A DNA stretch of 64,000 bases from Acetivibrio clariflavus DSM 19732 (GCF_000237085.1 NC_016627.1:4256001-4320000), one strand, 5' to 3'; counted from the first letter of the stretch, positions 8,491-20,388 are shown. A program made the numbers and translations. Notes: generated by a model from the letters alone, not told the origin.

Positions 8491-8599
8491 TATTGGTTTC
8501 CTCCTTTGGTTTGTGTGTTATTGAAGTCATAATACCTATATTAGTTCAAGCATAGGCATCACCTCCTTACCTCCTTGTTAGGAGTCAATAAATTAAACA

Positions 8600-8630
8600 T
8601 TATAAAATAAAAACACCCATTTGGGTGTTC
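8600..8630 (-). terminator. Intrinsic terminator after the restriction operon
   Basis: AACACCCA/TGGGTGTT (8612-8629) forms a tight hairpin. On the minus strand it is followed by a T-rich stretch, so it suits the end of the operon whose last gene stops at 8782. Confidence 0.75.
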
Positions 8631-8781
8631 TTGATAAAGTATGTCAATATTGTCATTAATTTTAATTTTACAATTATGCTACTAACAGAAATTTATTTCT
8701 TATTTTCTGTACTTGATAAACTAATTTTTCCAATTAGTGCCATCGGATTACGTAATTATTAGCTTAATATTCAACAATAAG

Positions 8782-11700
8782 CTATTCCGATTTCAATATT
8801 TTCGCTATCATACCATCAATGCAGTCGTCTTCATCAAGGCAAAACACATTCTTCGCTCTACGTTCCGGCTTGCCTTTTCCCCACCACTGACACAAATCCT
8901 CGGAACGGGTACCGGACATTATAAAAGAGTTCAGCACAATTTTCTTATCACCGCTTGAGGGCTGGAGGCGCGCTTCAAGTTCTTTAATAGTGGCATGGAA
9001 CTCTATCTTGGGATCATCCCATTGCAAATGCCGCAATCCTTTTGGGTCGATAAAGGAAATATATTGCACATCGGGCGTATCAATCCATAACACATAGTCC
9101 GGATAAAAATTGCCTGCTTCGAAGAACCCCATTCCTACCTTGCTCTTGTTGCGGAGCAAGTATAGCTTTTTACCCTCGAAAATTGCAGCATTTGCATCTA
9201 CATATGCCTTAAGTTTATCAACAAACCGTTTCTCGTCTTCATTCAGACTGACCGGTGATACAGTCAGTTTCAAACCACCCGCTCTCAGACAGATGAGCGG
9301 TGTGTAGAGGTGATGCCGGAAATCAAAAGCTATCAGTGAATTGCTAAGTATACCTTTTTCATAAGTTGGTATACCGCTATGCTGATTAAGCAGAGCCTTC
9401 AAATCCTCAACAAACTGCTCCACTGTCCCGGCGGTTGGATCACCGTCGTAGGCATCATAATACGAAAGTTTATATTCAGCAACAAAGTTTCCATCTCTGT
9501 CACTCAATTCCTGGTATTCAAGGAACCTGTCCTCCCACTTTGCTTTTTCGTATTTGTAGAACTTATCAATATAACATTTCAGCACCATAATGGCTAAGTC
9601 AGTTACAAGAACAAGCTTTTCCATACTGTCAAGTTCGAGGTGCTTCTTCGGAATGATAAGCAAATACCAACCGTCAGTTTTTAAAATATCCTTGATACCA
9701 TCTTTAGTGATAGAGATATTATAATAAAACTTCTCGTTCTTATAGGTTTCAAGTTCGTCAAGAATGCGGTCATAATCGATGAATGGTATATACTGCTTAC
9801 CAATTGTATGTTCTTCGGGGATAGATTCAATCTGCATGCTGAATGTAGATTCAATTGCCTGCACTTTTGAACGGCAATCAAGTATCACCTTGTTCTTGTT
9901 TAAATAACGCAAAAATTCCTCGTTCGGTTTACCGAGTAAAAGTCTTGCAGCTTGATTTTTAAAGTTTACACCCTCTTTAACTTTGATGACCCGCAATTTT
10001 CTGTGCTCATCGGGATTATACCGGCTTAATACAGGAAGCGTGTACTCGTGCGGCCTTTCGTTGGCAGGCATATCCTCCATTTCTAGATACCTTTTAAAGT
10101 CTTCCATGTACTGGGCTTTTATTCCGAATATAGTCAGCGTTTCAAGCAGCTCAATATATTTCGGTATGATAACAGAGCTATCATCCAATCTGTGACTGCG
10201 TTTTAAACAACTACCGTAGCCACGCAGGCGAACTCCACGCCCAAAAAGCTGGATGGCTTGTGAGCCTTCGCCTTTAGCAAAGTTAATAAGCCCCATCGTA
10301 GAAACACGCCACGAGTTCCAGCCTTCGGTAAACTTGCGTGAACCAATGAGAGTATTTATGTTCGAATTTCGTTCGTTGATGTTGTGGAAAAGGGATTCAG
10401 AAACAAACTCCTCTGTTCCGGTGGTAATACCTTTTGCCTCGCAGTTTTTAATTAAGCCTGCCGTGTCGCCAATGCTTACCACACCAAAATATTCGCCGTC
10501 GGAACCAATTCGGAGTGCAATTTCTCCTTGTACCTGACGCAAGTTTATGACGTGCAGGCGTGGGGAGTCAGATGTGGTATCGCTGTTGAAAACAAGGCGG
10601 AGAATATCCTTATAAACATCTTCAGCTTTAGGAGTTCCTCCGAACAAAGAATTTAGAGCGTTGAAGTTTTGTGAAAAGAGTTCCCGGCCGGCGCTGTCGG
10701 TTAGTCCGGTGTCACCACTTAACACAGTGTCGATTCGGTTTATGGTTTGCTCCTTGCGGTTGACAAACTTATCAATAAAGTCCAATACTTCCTCAACATC
10801 GGTCATTTCTGCGACGGATGTTTTTGCCGTTACACGATTGCCCACAAAAACAAGTAGAGGCTTTTCAATTCGAAAAGGTGCGTACTCCTTGCCTTTTTCA
10901 CAAAACAACTTCAATTGCTGATAAAATGACAACAAGCAGCCTACGAGGTATAACTGCCTCTGTTCCTCTTCAATACTGTCCCGCAAGTTATAAATGCGGT
11001 ATTCCTTGCCGTATCCGTCTTCATAAAAGTACTTGTAAGAGTAATCAATTATAATTGAACGAAAATATTCATCAAGGCGTTCTTTCCATTCTTTCTGAGA
11101 AATATTGCTTGGTTTGTTCGATTTCATCGCCTGCTTTAATGTTGCAGAGTATTCAAAGGCAAATCCGCCATCCGCAGAAAGTCGTGAGCGGTAATCATAC
11201 CACACATCTCCCGCGAGGCCGCGGTGTGCTTCGTCCACAAGCACGAGGTTGTTCTGCTCGAAGCTGTCAACTGAAACGGTTTTGACTTTACCTTCCTCTT
11301 TCAGCTTGTTCATGTCAATAACAATAACATCAGCGGTTGTGCCAAAGCCGCCCTTTGAGAAAGGCTCTGCGGATATGTCCGATAGTTTCAACTCCTCCAA
11401 ATGCTGGTTTGACATTCCCTCGTTCGGCGCAAGGACAATAATTTTGTTAATGTCCAAGCGCGGGTTGGTCAGCTTCGCCCTTTTCAGGTAATAGCGAAAC
11501 TGCAGGATGTTTATGTGCATAATCAGTGTTTTGCCGCTGCCGGTGGCGCACATAAATGCCAATTTATTCATATTCTCCGGTGAAAAAGGCTCAATATCAA
11601 TAGCACCGAAACTTTCTACCTTAACCTTTTCGATAAAAGCGTTCAAATCAGCTGCAAAGGCTTCTTTGTCGGTAAAATAGCGGTCAAGATATATTTCGGT

Positions 11701-12030
11701 GAACAGGCATGCTATATACTGAAAATATTTTAGCTTGATACCGCCGCGTTTTTCGCCAATTTTTTTGACATAGCGGCAAATACGCTCATCATATTCCCGC
11801 AGAGTATCCCGGCTAATTTTTGCGTCTGCGCCCTGGCGCATCAACAGTAAATCCAGTTCACCCCAGAAGTATGTATTCTGGTTTTCGTCAAAGCCTTCGT
11901 ATTCAGAACTGTTCATTTTGCCAGCAAGGTCAGCAAGGCTGTCTTTGCCAAACAGGTTGAGGAAATAGCGAAATAAAACTAACTGGGCGCTCCATTTGAA
12001 GGCAGAAGCAGTGTTTTTTCTTTTTGCCAT
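8782..12030 (-). CDS. Type III restriction-like helicase/nuclease (Res subunit)
   Basis: A 1082-aa SF2 translocase with a nuclease domain, the restriction component of type III-like systems. Walker A is ATGSGKT (residues 162-168) and the DEAH box is VDEAHRGL (267-270). SAT motif (YSATL) and motif VI region (QLFGRGVRLRG) follow. Near the C-terminus YPDYVLW (about 976-982) and FIDPKG (about 994-999) make a PD-(D/E)xK nuclease core with D978, D995 and K997. The start overlaps the methyltransferase stop by one base (TAATG), so the two are translationally coupled. It is at the long end for type III Res proteins (usually 900-1000 aa). It probably cleaves unmodified invading DNA together with the two upstream gene products. 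Confidence 0.88.
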   Translation of the reverse strand: MAKRKNTASAFKWSAQLVLFRYFLNLFGKDSLADLAGKMNSSEYEGFDENQNTYFWGELDLLLMRQGADAKISRDTLREYDERICRYVKKIGEKRGGIKLKYFQYIACLFTEIYLDRYFTDKEAFAADLNAFIEKVKVESFGAIDIEPFSPENMNKLAFMCATGSGKTLIMHINILQFRYYLKRAKLTNPRLDINKIIVLAPNEGMSNQHLEELKLSDISAEPFSKGGFGTTADVIVIDMNKLKEEGKVKTVSVDSFEQNNLVLVDEAHRGLAGDVWYDYRSRLSADGGFAFEYSATLKQAMKSNKPSNISQKEWKERLDEYFRSIIIDYSYKYFYEDGYGKEYRIYNLRDSIEEEQRQLYLVGCLLSFYQQLKLFCEKGKEYAPFRIEKPLLVFVGNRVTAKTSVAEMTDVEEVLDFIDKFVNRKEQTINRIDTVLSGDTGLTDSAGRELFSQNFNALNSLFGGTPKAEDVYKDILRLVFNSDTTSDSPRLHVINLRQVQGEIALRIGSDGEYFGVVSIGDTAGLIKNCEAKGITTGTEEFVSESLFHNINERNSNINTLIGSRKFTEGWNSWRVSTMGLINFAKGEGSQAIQLFGRGVRLRGYGSCLKRSHRLDDSSVIIPKYIELLETLTIFGIKAQYMEDFKRYLEMEDMPANERPHEYTLPVLSRYNPDEHRKLRVIKVKEGVNFKNQAARLLLGKPNEEFLRYLNKNKVILDCRSKVQAIESTFSMQIESIPEEHTIGKQYIPFIDYDRILDELETYKNEKFYYNISITKDGIKDILKTDGWYLLIIPKKHLELDSMEKLVLVTDLAIMVLKCYIDKFYKYEKAKWEDRFLEYQELSDRDGNFVAEYKLSYYDAYDGDPTAGTVEQFVEDLKALLNQHSGIPTYEKGILSNSLIAFDFRHHLYTPLICLRAGGLKLTVSPVSLNEDEKRFVDKLKAYVDANAAIFEGKKLYLLRNKSKVGMGFFEAGNFYPDYVLWIDTPDVQYISFIDPKGLRHLQWDDPKIEFHATIKELEARLQPSSGDKKIVLNSFIMSGTRSEDLCQWWGKGKPERRAKNVFCLDEDDCIDGMIAKILKSE

Positions 12031-14933
12031 TATTCCGCCTCCTCAAACATCTTTTCCCTGAATACAGGTTCAATACGCTGCACTTTCCAGTTTTCGTCAT
12101 CCAGGCGCAGGTTTTCAAGGTTGTTGTCACCGTTGACATAGATAACATCAAACTCACGGTCAGCGGGGTTAATCCTGTGTTTTGTGAAGTATGCATCGAG
12201 GGCGGCATTGCTTTGTATCAAGTCACTTGTGATGGTGCGCCAGATTACAAGCGCTCGTCTGCCATCAGGTAGTCTGCCCTCAATTTGCTTAAAGCCGTAC
12301 TCGCCGCTGTTATCCCGCTCCAATCTGACCGCTCCTTCGTATAAGCCTTCTCTTTTCCATTCCTCTTCAATCAGTCTTACAGCTTTAAACCAAGCTGTTG
12401 CCGACTGTCGTATAACCGACAGCCCAATCAGATAATTGAATGTCTCGCATAAGTCAACAGTCTTAAGTTTCGTTTCGTTGTTTTCAATGATTTTAAGCTT
12501 ATAGGAAAACGGTGCGTTAAAAGCGTCCAGCGAAAGCATGCTGTCTTTCGCCTCGTAGTCAAACATATAGTGTATCATATATTCATCGCCTAATTTCATC
12601 GCAAGCTGGTGTTTGTCGTCATCCAGTTCAATATTTGAAAGCGTGTCTTCGTAGCTTTCAAGGGAGATGTATTTCATAATGTGGCTTATGCCAGTGTTAC
12701 GATTCTGTGGTTTTCCGTTTTTCCAATCGGCGGAGTAAATAACTTTTTTCATTCGTGGCAGTATGACTGTGTAAAAATACTCACCCATTTCAACGAGAAT
12801 ATATTTACGATTTCCTCCGTCTTCACGGTTGAGATTAATTACTGCATGCCCTGTGGTACCAGAGCCAGCAAAGTAATCAAGAACAATGTCGTTTGCAGAT
12901 GACCGTAATATACGTTCGATAAGTGCTGTTGGCTTCTGAGTGCTAAAAGCGACATGCTCCCTATTAGCATTCACTGTTTGAAAAGATGGAATATCTGTCC
13001 ATACAGTTGTCAATGGCTTACCTAGTGAATCTTTAAGATATACTCTTCTCACCTTACCATCTTCTATATATTCTTTATACCTATCTCCATTTTCATCAAT
13101 CTTGTCATACCTTTTCTTTGTGCTTTCGGAAAGCTCTAAGTACTGTTTATGAAATTCAGGTTTTCCATTCTTTGAAACAAAAAAAATGGTATCATGTCCT
13201 CTTATCCACGAATTGGCCTGTGATTTAAAACCAGACGATGATTCGTTAGACCATATTATCTCACGTTCAAAATTGAAAATTTCTTCAAGTAACATTGATA
13301 ATCTATTACTTTCATTTACATCAATTTGAACATAAATAGATCCATTTTCATTTACTAAAGACTTCAAAATAACTAATCTATCAAACATCATACTTAACCA
13401 AGTTGAGTGCTGATATCCATCTTTGTATGAAAAGTTATCGTCATTACCAGTATTATATGGGGGATCAATATACACACACTTAATTTGCTCGCGATATTTT
13501 TCTTTTAGCAATTGTAATGCTTGGAAATTCTCGCTATAAATAAGTAATCCACCTGTATGCTCGTCAAGATTGTCAATGCTTGCAATAAGACGTTCTTTAA
13601 AATCGGCAGAAAAATGGCGAGTATCAAGGACAAGGTTCTTATTTTGACGCAAAAACTCTATCGTCAGTGGCTCGGAATATCCGACGGTCGTAAGGTTGCC
13701 CTCGATCTCATGAATCGCATACATTTCCCGCCATTCGGCAATTTGAGCTTCGTTTTCAATAATTTCTGGGTAGAATTTTTCGTCCACCATATCGAGAGTT
13801 ATACACCAATTTGTATCAACAACAAACTTCTTTTTCAGCCACAGTTTTTTCTGAAAATCCTCAATTTGTGCGAGAAAGTCAATAATAATCTTGCCGACAC
13901 GCTTGATTGCCCTCACCTTGGCAAGATAGCTATCAGCACGTTTCTCGTCGGTAGTATCAATATCATCAAGATGAATGACTTCGCTCTTTATAAAAAAGTC
14001 CAGTTCGCGGGTTAAAAAGCCGCGTAAATCTTTATGAATGAAATAGTCAAAGGTGTTTTTAGCAACATAGGCACTCAGGTGTTTTTCCAAAACTGTACGC
14101 GTTTCCTTTTTTCCACCAGGTGCAGGTGCGAGCAAGTGAAACCATTCTTTGAAATTCTTTGCAATTGCATCCGAAATAGCGGCAAGATTGGCTTCAAACC
14201 AATTTACTTTTTTATCATCTGGAATGTCATATACAAAACGGATAACCAATTCGCCGTTAATTTCTTCAATTGTCTTAAGTTCAGGACGTTCCGGCGTTTC
14301 CTTATAGAGCATAAATTCGCGCTTGTTTGTGTCGGATTCCTTGTTATTATTCTTTTCTGTGGTTGCATCAACAAGACGGAAGTGTACCTTTTTACCGTTG
14401 TCAATAAAAGTGTAGTCGCGGAAATTCTCTGTGGTCTTTATGTAATACTGGTCAGCGTTCGCCCAATACAGCTTTACTTCCTCACCCTCATAAGGAATTG
14501 CGTATACGCCTTCTTTGTATCGGCGTTTAGATATAAAATCACCTTCATCATAATAGCGGCTGAAAAATTTATACAGTGCTGAGTATACATCTGTTTCAAG
14601 AGATGACAAGTCTGTACCCGACGCAAGCTGTGATTTTAGTCGAGCGTATTCTTCCGCGAGTTTCGGACTCGCACTTATCTCAATACCGAGTTCAGCCGCT
14701 TGTCTTTCAATAGCTGAAATACGTTCTTTTATTTCCACAGTGTTCTGAGCAAAAGGAGTAAGCGTTTCCTTCACTTTTTTTGGTAAATCCTCCGAGAGGA
14801 ATTTCATAATCTCTTTCCTGCGGATATTCATAATGCGGTAGATCCCGAAATCCAAATCTGCCTTGTCAAGTTCAAAAATTTCCTCCAAGAGGCTAATAAA
14901 TCGGTTCAATTTTTCGTTCGTATTTTGATTCAT
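12030..14933 (-). CDS. Type III-like (beta-class) adenine DNA methyltransferase (Mod)
   Basis: A 967-aa site-specific N6-adenine or N4-cytosine methyltransferase. The catalytic motif IDPPYNTGND (D489-Y493) precedes the AdoMet-binding motif DYFAGSGTTGHA (about 686-697). That order marks the beta class used by type III Mod subunits. It is much longer than ordinary Mod (about 600-650 aa) because of an N-terminal extension of roughly 450 residues, the first part rich in coiled coil (NTVEIKERISAIERQAAELG). The target-recognition region should lie between the two motifs. It sits 15 bp after the SNF2 helicase gene. The extension may tie the enzyme to the helicase. Confidence 0.88.
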   Translation of the reverse strand: MNQNTNEKLNRFISLLEEIFELDKADLDFGIYRIMNIRRKEIMKFLSEDLPKKVKETLTPFAQNTVEIKERISAIERQAAELGIEISASPKLAEEYARLKSQLASGTDLSSLETDVYSALYKFFSRYYDEGDFISKRRYKEGVYAIPYEGEEVKLYWANADQYYIKTTENFRDYTFIDNGKKVHFRLVDATTEKNNNKESDTNKREFMLYKETPERPELKTIEEINGELVIRFVYDIPDDKKVNWFEANLAAISDAIAKNFKEWFHLLAPAPGGKKETRTVLEKHLSAYVAKNTFDYFIHKDLRGFLTRELDFFIKSEVIHLDDIDTTDEKRADSYLAKVRAIKRVGKIIIDFLAQIEDFQKKLWLKKKFVVDTNWCITLDMVDEKFYPEIIENEAQIAEWREMYAIHEIEGNLTTVGYSEPLTIEFLRQNKNLVLDTRHFSADFKERLIASIDNLDEHTGGLLIYSENFQALQLLKEKYREQIKCVYIDPPYNTGNDDNFSYKDGYQHSTWLSMMFDRLVILKSLVNENGSIYVQIDVNESNRLSMLLEEIFNFEREIIWSNESSSGFKSQANSWIRGHDTIFFVSKNGKPEFHKQYLELSESTKKRYDKIDENGDRYKEYIEDGKVRRVYLKDSLGKPLTTVWTDIPSFQTVNANREHVAFSTQKPTALIERILRSSANDIVLDYFAGSGTTGHAVINLNREDGGNRKYILVEMGEYFYTVILPRMKKVIYSADWKNGKPQNRNTGISHIMKYISLESYEDTLSNIELDDDKHQLAMKLGDEYMIHYMFDYEAKDSMLSLDAFNAPFSYKLKIIENNETKLKTVDLCETFNYLIGLSVIRQSATAWFKAVRLIEEEWKREGLYEGAVRLERDNSGEYGFKQIEGRLPDGRRALVIWRTITSDLIQSNAALDAYFTKHRINPADREFDVIYVNGDNNLENLRLDDENWKVQRIEPVFREKMFEEAE

Positions 14934-14948
14934 CGCGTTCTCACTCCT

Positions 14949-17792
14949 TTATACAATCTGCCATTCAATAGCGAATAGATCCTCGTGATGAATTTTTCTT
15001 ATCATTCGGCTGTCCAATTCAGCCAACAGTTTGCGGCGTTTGCTTGCGATTTCATCTTCTCTGTCAGCAAGCTCATTGCGCTTTCGCCGCTTGATGCTTT
15101 CAAGTTGATCTAGCTTTTTTGTTGCTGCAATTTTCTCCTCTATTGTTACAGCATTGCGTATTAACCTTTCCTGCTCACGGATTTGCCGCTTAATCGTATC
15201 AAGCTCTTTTTCCAGACTATTTATCATATCCTTCTCCCATTGGAAGATGCGTTCTTCCTCTTCCTTAAAATATAAGAGATTTCGCGAGTCAATCTGCTGT
15301 AATTTCCCTTTTCGATGCTGTTCTGCACTCTCTTTCAATTTACGCTGTTGTACAGGGGTAAGTCCTGTTGGTTTGACTTCACGTCCGGCACAAAGAAACA
15401 ATTTCTCACATAATTCCTGAGACAATGGTTGTCCGTCATCTGTATATGCCGTAAATAAGCTGTATTGTTCTGTATCGAATGCCAAAACATCCAATGACGA
15501 AAGAAGCAGGTATCCGCTTTTTCCTTTCAAATCCTCCGGCAAAGTTACATTTAATTCTGTTTCCAATGGAGAAAATATAATCTTACCACCCGTAACTTTT
15601 ATAGCTGAAGCCTGCTTCAGCACATATTGCGCAAGCGGATGAGAAAGACGGTAAGGTATCCCCTCGGTTTCTTTACTTGTAATAAGACAATACTTTCCTT
15701 TTGGAGATTCTCCAATACGTTCTTTTAATATAAAAGAGTGGTTGCTATCGTTGAAAACCGCTTTATCTCCTAAAATAAATTTCGTCAGTTCCCAGAAGAT
15801 ATATTCGTAACGGTTTATGAACGCACAGGTGTGTTCTTTTGCTAATTTCAACCGTTCCTGAACTTCCACGTCAAAGGTTTTCAGTACTTGTTCTTTTACG
15901 TCTTTCAGGCGCGTATTAATTTTACTTTCCAGTTCGGCTTGAAGTTTTTCAAACGCAGCACTGATCTCAGCTTCGGTCCGACATTCCTGGTATATGAGCC
16001 ATATACGCTTTTCAAAATCAACACCGTCGATTTGACCCAGTATTTCATCGGATGTCCCGAACACATCGCTAAACAGTTTAAATTTATCATTTAGCAGCTC
16101 GAATACACGTAAATCGGCGTAGTTACGCTGATTTACGAAATTTACAACGACGACATCGCTTTTTTGTCCGTAGCGGTGACAGCGGCCAATGCGCTGTTCT
16201 ATTCTCTGTGGATTCCAAGGTAAATCATAGTTCACAACAAGTGAGCAAAATTGCAGGTTTAATCCTTCCGCAGCAGCTTCTGTTGCAATCATAATTTCCG
16301 CCTTGTCCTTAAAATAGTCAACAATGGCGGCACGTCGGTCCGCCGCGCGGATACCGCTTATTTTGCCTGTATAGGCATTAGCCTTAAGCCAAGCCTCCAG
16401 TATCTCGTTTGATTGCTTGTCCGAGTTTGATCCGTTAAAAATAACAATTTTTCCCCGGTATCCATTTTGCTCAAGAAATTCTTTCAAATATGCTTGCGTT
16501 CGTTTTGATTCTGTAAAAATAAGTGCTTTACGATTCGCACCTATTAATTCAATCTGTTCAAATGCTTTCTGTAATGCTATAAGGAGTGCTTTAGCTTTCG
16601 AATCATGCTTAATTTGTTCAGCCAAATTTATAAATGACTGTATTGCTGCAATTTCTTTTTGTATTTGTTTTGTATCTATTATTTCATCCTCTGTAGGCGA
16701 GTTAACATCACTATCGATACTATCTTCTTCATTTTCATTAAGAAGTTCAATCTCATCCTCATCAAAAATCTCATTCAAATCAAACTGCTGGTATTTATTT
16801 TCTTCAAGCATTTTTTCCAGTCGTGCTTTTATAGTAGCCAATGTGCCGAGCAAAGCATATGTAGAAGATGCCAGTATTTTTCTAACCATCATTGTTGTCA
16901 ACATTTTCTGTTTAACAGGTATAGAATATAAGTTGTCGGAACGCAAAAATTCCGAAACCTTTGTGTACAACTCAAACTCCAAATCGGTGGAATCAAATTT
17001 TTGTGTCAAAGGCAGACGTTTGGTATAGTTTATATACTCCACCACGTTTTTTCGCAAGGTTCTTTTATAATAAGGTGCAAGCCTCATTTGCAGTTCAGAA
17101 TAATTCTCTTCATATACATAATTGGCACGAAATGATTTAGCATCGCCAAAAATGTTTTCGTCTATTATGGAGGTTAGTCCGTATAATTCCATAAGGCTGT
17201 TTTGAAACGGCGTAGCCGTTAGGAGCAGTTTCTTTACATTTTCAAGAGCTTCCCGAACAGCGTGTGCTGTGACACTATTCTTTTTATATACATTTCTCAG
17301 TTTATGCGCCTCATCAATAATAGCCAAGTCAAAGCCAAACAAACGTATTTCATCTTTTTTTCGGGCAACAAAATTATAAGAACAAATGACAACCTTTTTA
17401 TTGTCAAACGGATTACGCCCAATGCGGACATATTCGTTGTAATTTTTTGAATCAAGGATTTCATTATCAATACCAAACTTTTCTGTCAGTTCAAAACTCC
17501 ATTGTTTTCGGAGGGCAGCAGGACAAACAACAATTATCTTCCGCTTACCAATAGCCCAGTATTGGCACAGCACTAATCCGGCTTCTATGGTTTTTCCCAA
17601 ACCAACCTCGTCGGCAAGAATAATGCCTTTGGAGAGCGGAGAACGAAACGCAAATAAAGCCGCCTCAATTTGGTGTGGATTTATATCCACAGCGGCATTT
17701 AATAATGATTGTGACAAACTGTCTATATTATCGCCTATTGCTCTTTGCGCAAGAACACGTGCATAGTATATTGCATGATATCTTGTAATCAT
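14949..17792 (-). CDS. SNF2/RapA-type helicase of a defence operon
   Basis: A 947-aa SWI2/SNF2 superfamily ATPase. Walker A is ADEVGLGKT (60-68), DEAH box IIDEAHKL (160-163), motif III LLTATPFQNS. The C-terminal RecA half has motif V/VI AAEGLNLQFCS and WNPQRIEQRIGRCHRYGQ. An acidic insert (around 345-380) and a long coiled coil (about 860-930) are present. It is the first large gene of the operon and is followed by Mod and Res. Helicases of this kind also occur as DrmD in class 1 DISARM, but no DUF1998 (DrmB) or phospholipase D (DrmC) gene is present here, so this is not DISARM as defined. A role in sensing or remodelling DNA during defence is inferred from context only. Confidence 0.85.
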   Translation of the reverse strand: MITRYHAIYYARVLAQRAIGDNIDSLSQSLLNAAVDINPHQIEAALFAFRSPLSKGIILADEVGLGKTIEAGLVLCQYWAIGKRKIIVVCPAALRKQWSFELTEKFGIDNEILDSKNYNEYVRIGRNPFDNKKVVICSYNFVARKKDEIRLFGFDLAIIDEAHKLRNVYKKNSVTAHAVREALENVKKLLLTATPFQNSLMELYGLTSIIDENIFGDAKSFRANYVYEENYSELQMRLAPYYKRTLRKNVVEYINYTKRLPLTQKFDSTDLEFELYTKVSEFLRSDNLYSIPVKQKMLTTMMVRKILASSTYALLGTLATIKARLEKMLEENKYQQFDLNEIFDEDEIELLNENEEDSIDSDVNSPTEDEIIDTKQIQKEIAAIQSFINLAEQIKHDSKAKALLIALQKAFEQIELIGANRKALIFTESKRTQAYLKEFLEQNGYRGKIVIFNGSNSDKQSNEILEAWLKANAYTGKISGIRAADRRAAIVDYFKDKAEIMIATEAAAEGLNLQFCSLVVNYDLPWNPQRIEQRIGRCHRYGQKSDVVVVNFVNQRNYADLRVFELLNDKFKLFSDVFGTSDEILGQIDGVDFEKRIWLIYQECRTEAEISAAFEKLQAELESKINTRLKDVKEQVLKTFDVEVQERLKLAKEHTCAFINRYEYIFWELTKFILGDKAVFNDSNHSFILKERIGESPKGKYCLITSKETEGIPYRLSHPLAQYVLKQASAIKVTGGKIIFSPLETELNVTLPEDLKGKSGYLLLSSLDVLAFDTEQYSLFTAYTDDGQPLSQELCEKLFLCAGREVKPTGLTPVQQRKLKESAEQHRKGKLQQIDSRNLLYFKEEEERIFQWEKDMINSLEKELDTIKRQIREQERLIRNAVTIEEKIAATKKLDQLESIKRRKRNELADREDEIASKRRKLLAELDSRMIRKIHHEDLFAIEWQIV

Positions 17793-17819
17793 TGCTTCTC
17801 CTTTAGTATTTAATCGTTT

Positions 17820-18029
17820 TTATTTATTATCTGGTATAATTTCCATAATATTACTTATATCACATTCCAAAGCCCTACATATTTTTTCTAATACTTCAGT
17901 ATTCACATTTTCGTTTTTGCCAAGCTTTGTTATTGTTGCAGAACTTATACCTGCAATCTTTTGCAGGTCTTTTTTCTTCATATCTCTATCAATCAATAGT
18001 TTCCAAAGCTTTTTATAACTGATTGCCAT
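17820..18029 (-). CDS. XRE-family (Cro/CI-type) regulator of the restriction operon
   Basis: A 69-aa helix-turn-helix protein that is almost only the DNA-binding domain (KKDLQKIAGISSATITKLGKNE, then EVLEKICRALECDISNI). ATG at 18029 is preferred because AGGTGAT lies just before it. It stands at the head of the SNF2-Mod-Res operon, 27 bp upstream of the helicase gene, the position of controller proteins in many restriction systems. It probably binds the dyad in its own promoter and limits expression of the operon. Confidence 0.85.
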   Translation of the reverse strand: MAISYKKLWKLLIDRDMKKKDLQKIAGISSATITKLGKNENVNTEVLEKICRALECDISNIMEIIPDNK

Positions 18030-18040
18030 GATAATCACCT

Positions 18041-18087
18041 ATAGTTATTTATAACTGTATAATATCATTCGTTTCATAATAATGCAA
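18041..18087 (-). promoter_or_regulatory. Promoter and dyad of the XRE-SNF2-Mod-Res operon
   Basis: On the minus strand TTGCAT (18087-18082), a 17-nt spacer and TATTAT (18064-18059) form a sigma-A-like promoter. Directly downstream, AGTTAT-tt-ATAACT (18043-18056) is a dyad suited to a small XRE dimer, suggesting autorepression. Confidence 0.65.
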
Positions 18088-18173
18088 ATAAATTCTTTAC
18101 ATTCGCATGATTTTTAAATTGGATTTAAATAAATATTATTCTAAATACAATATCGACAGATTTTATAAAAAGT

Positions 18174-18363
18174 ACATCCATTCTGGCTACTCAATCCTAT
18201 GTAAAAATGGGCATTATCTAATGTGTTAACTCAACCCCATCAATCTTGGGGGATTAAATATGAGTTTTCGACATGTTCCCATATACGCATTTTACCCTTT
18301 CTCTCGAGTAGACTAGTTGAATGTAAACGCGAAAAGCCAGTAATATCAAAGGTTAAGGCTTTG
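18174..18363. repeat. Decayed IS-like repeat, copy B, left part
   Basis: It aligns with 124-326: two degenerate motifs (acatccattctggctactca and ttatctaatgtgttaactca), then the ctcgagtaga block, then aaggttaaggctttg directly before the intron. The right part continues at 20264 after the intron. No gene is seen here. Confidence 0.6.
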
Positions 18364-20263
<1,900 letters not shown>

Positions 20264-20375
20264 ACATCAATGTCACGCACTCCACATGAAATTCTTAGGC
20301 TATTTCCCACATTCCCATAAATAAAGGGAAAATGCTGTGTTTTAGCTGCTTTTACATCCAACCTGTGCACTCAAG
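20264..20375. repeat. Decayed IS-like repeat, copy B, right part
   Basis: acatcaatgtcacgcactcc-acatg immediately after the intron matches 327-350 and 27213-27237, marking a common intron target. A further acatccaacctgtgcactca motif lies at about 20353. No coding potential is evident. Confidence 0.6.
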
Positions 20376-20388
20376 AAATGATTTTCAA

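Larger units (their letters stand above)
6120..8535 (-). mobile_element. IS21-family insertion element (boundaries approximate)
   Basis: It carries the diagnostic istA-istB pair with overlapping genes. The left edge is placed where recombinase similarity is lost (about 6120). Repeated GACCCCCC motifs near 6150 and 6200 may be terminal binding sites. The right edge is not clear; nothing resembling the missing recombinase part is found beyond 8535, so the right flank was probably rearranged after insertion. Confidence 0.7.

Noticed and set aside
8737..8958. 73-codon plus-strand frame at the end of the Res gene
   Set aside because: It overlaps the Res C-terminus antisense and has no ribosome site.
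9110..11491. Several plus-strand open frames of 65-94 codons inside the Res gene
   Set aside because: They are antisense shadows of a strongly coding gene with clear motifs on the minus strand.
14949..17792. Assignment of the operon to DISARM because of the SNF2 helicase
   Set aside because: No DUF1998 (DrmB) or phospholipase D (DrmC) gene is present and the third gene is a type III Res-like protein with its own nuclease.
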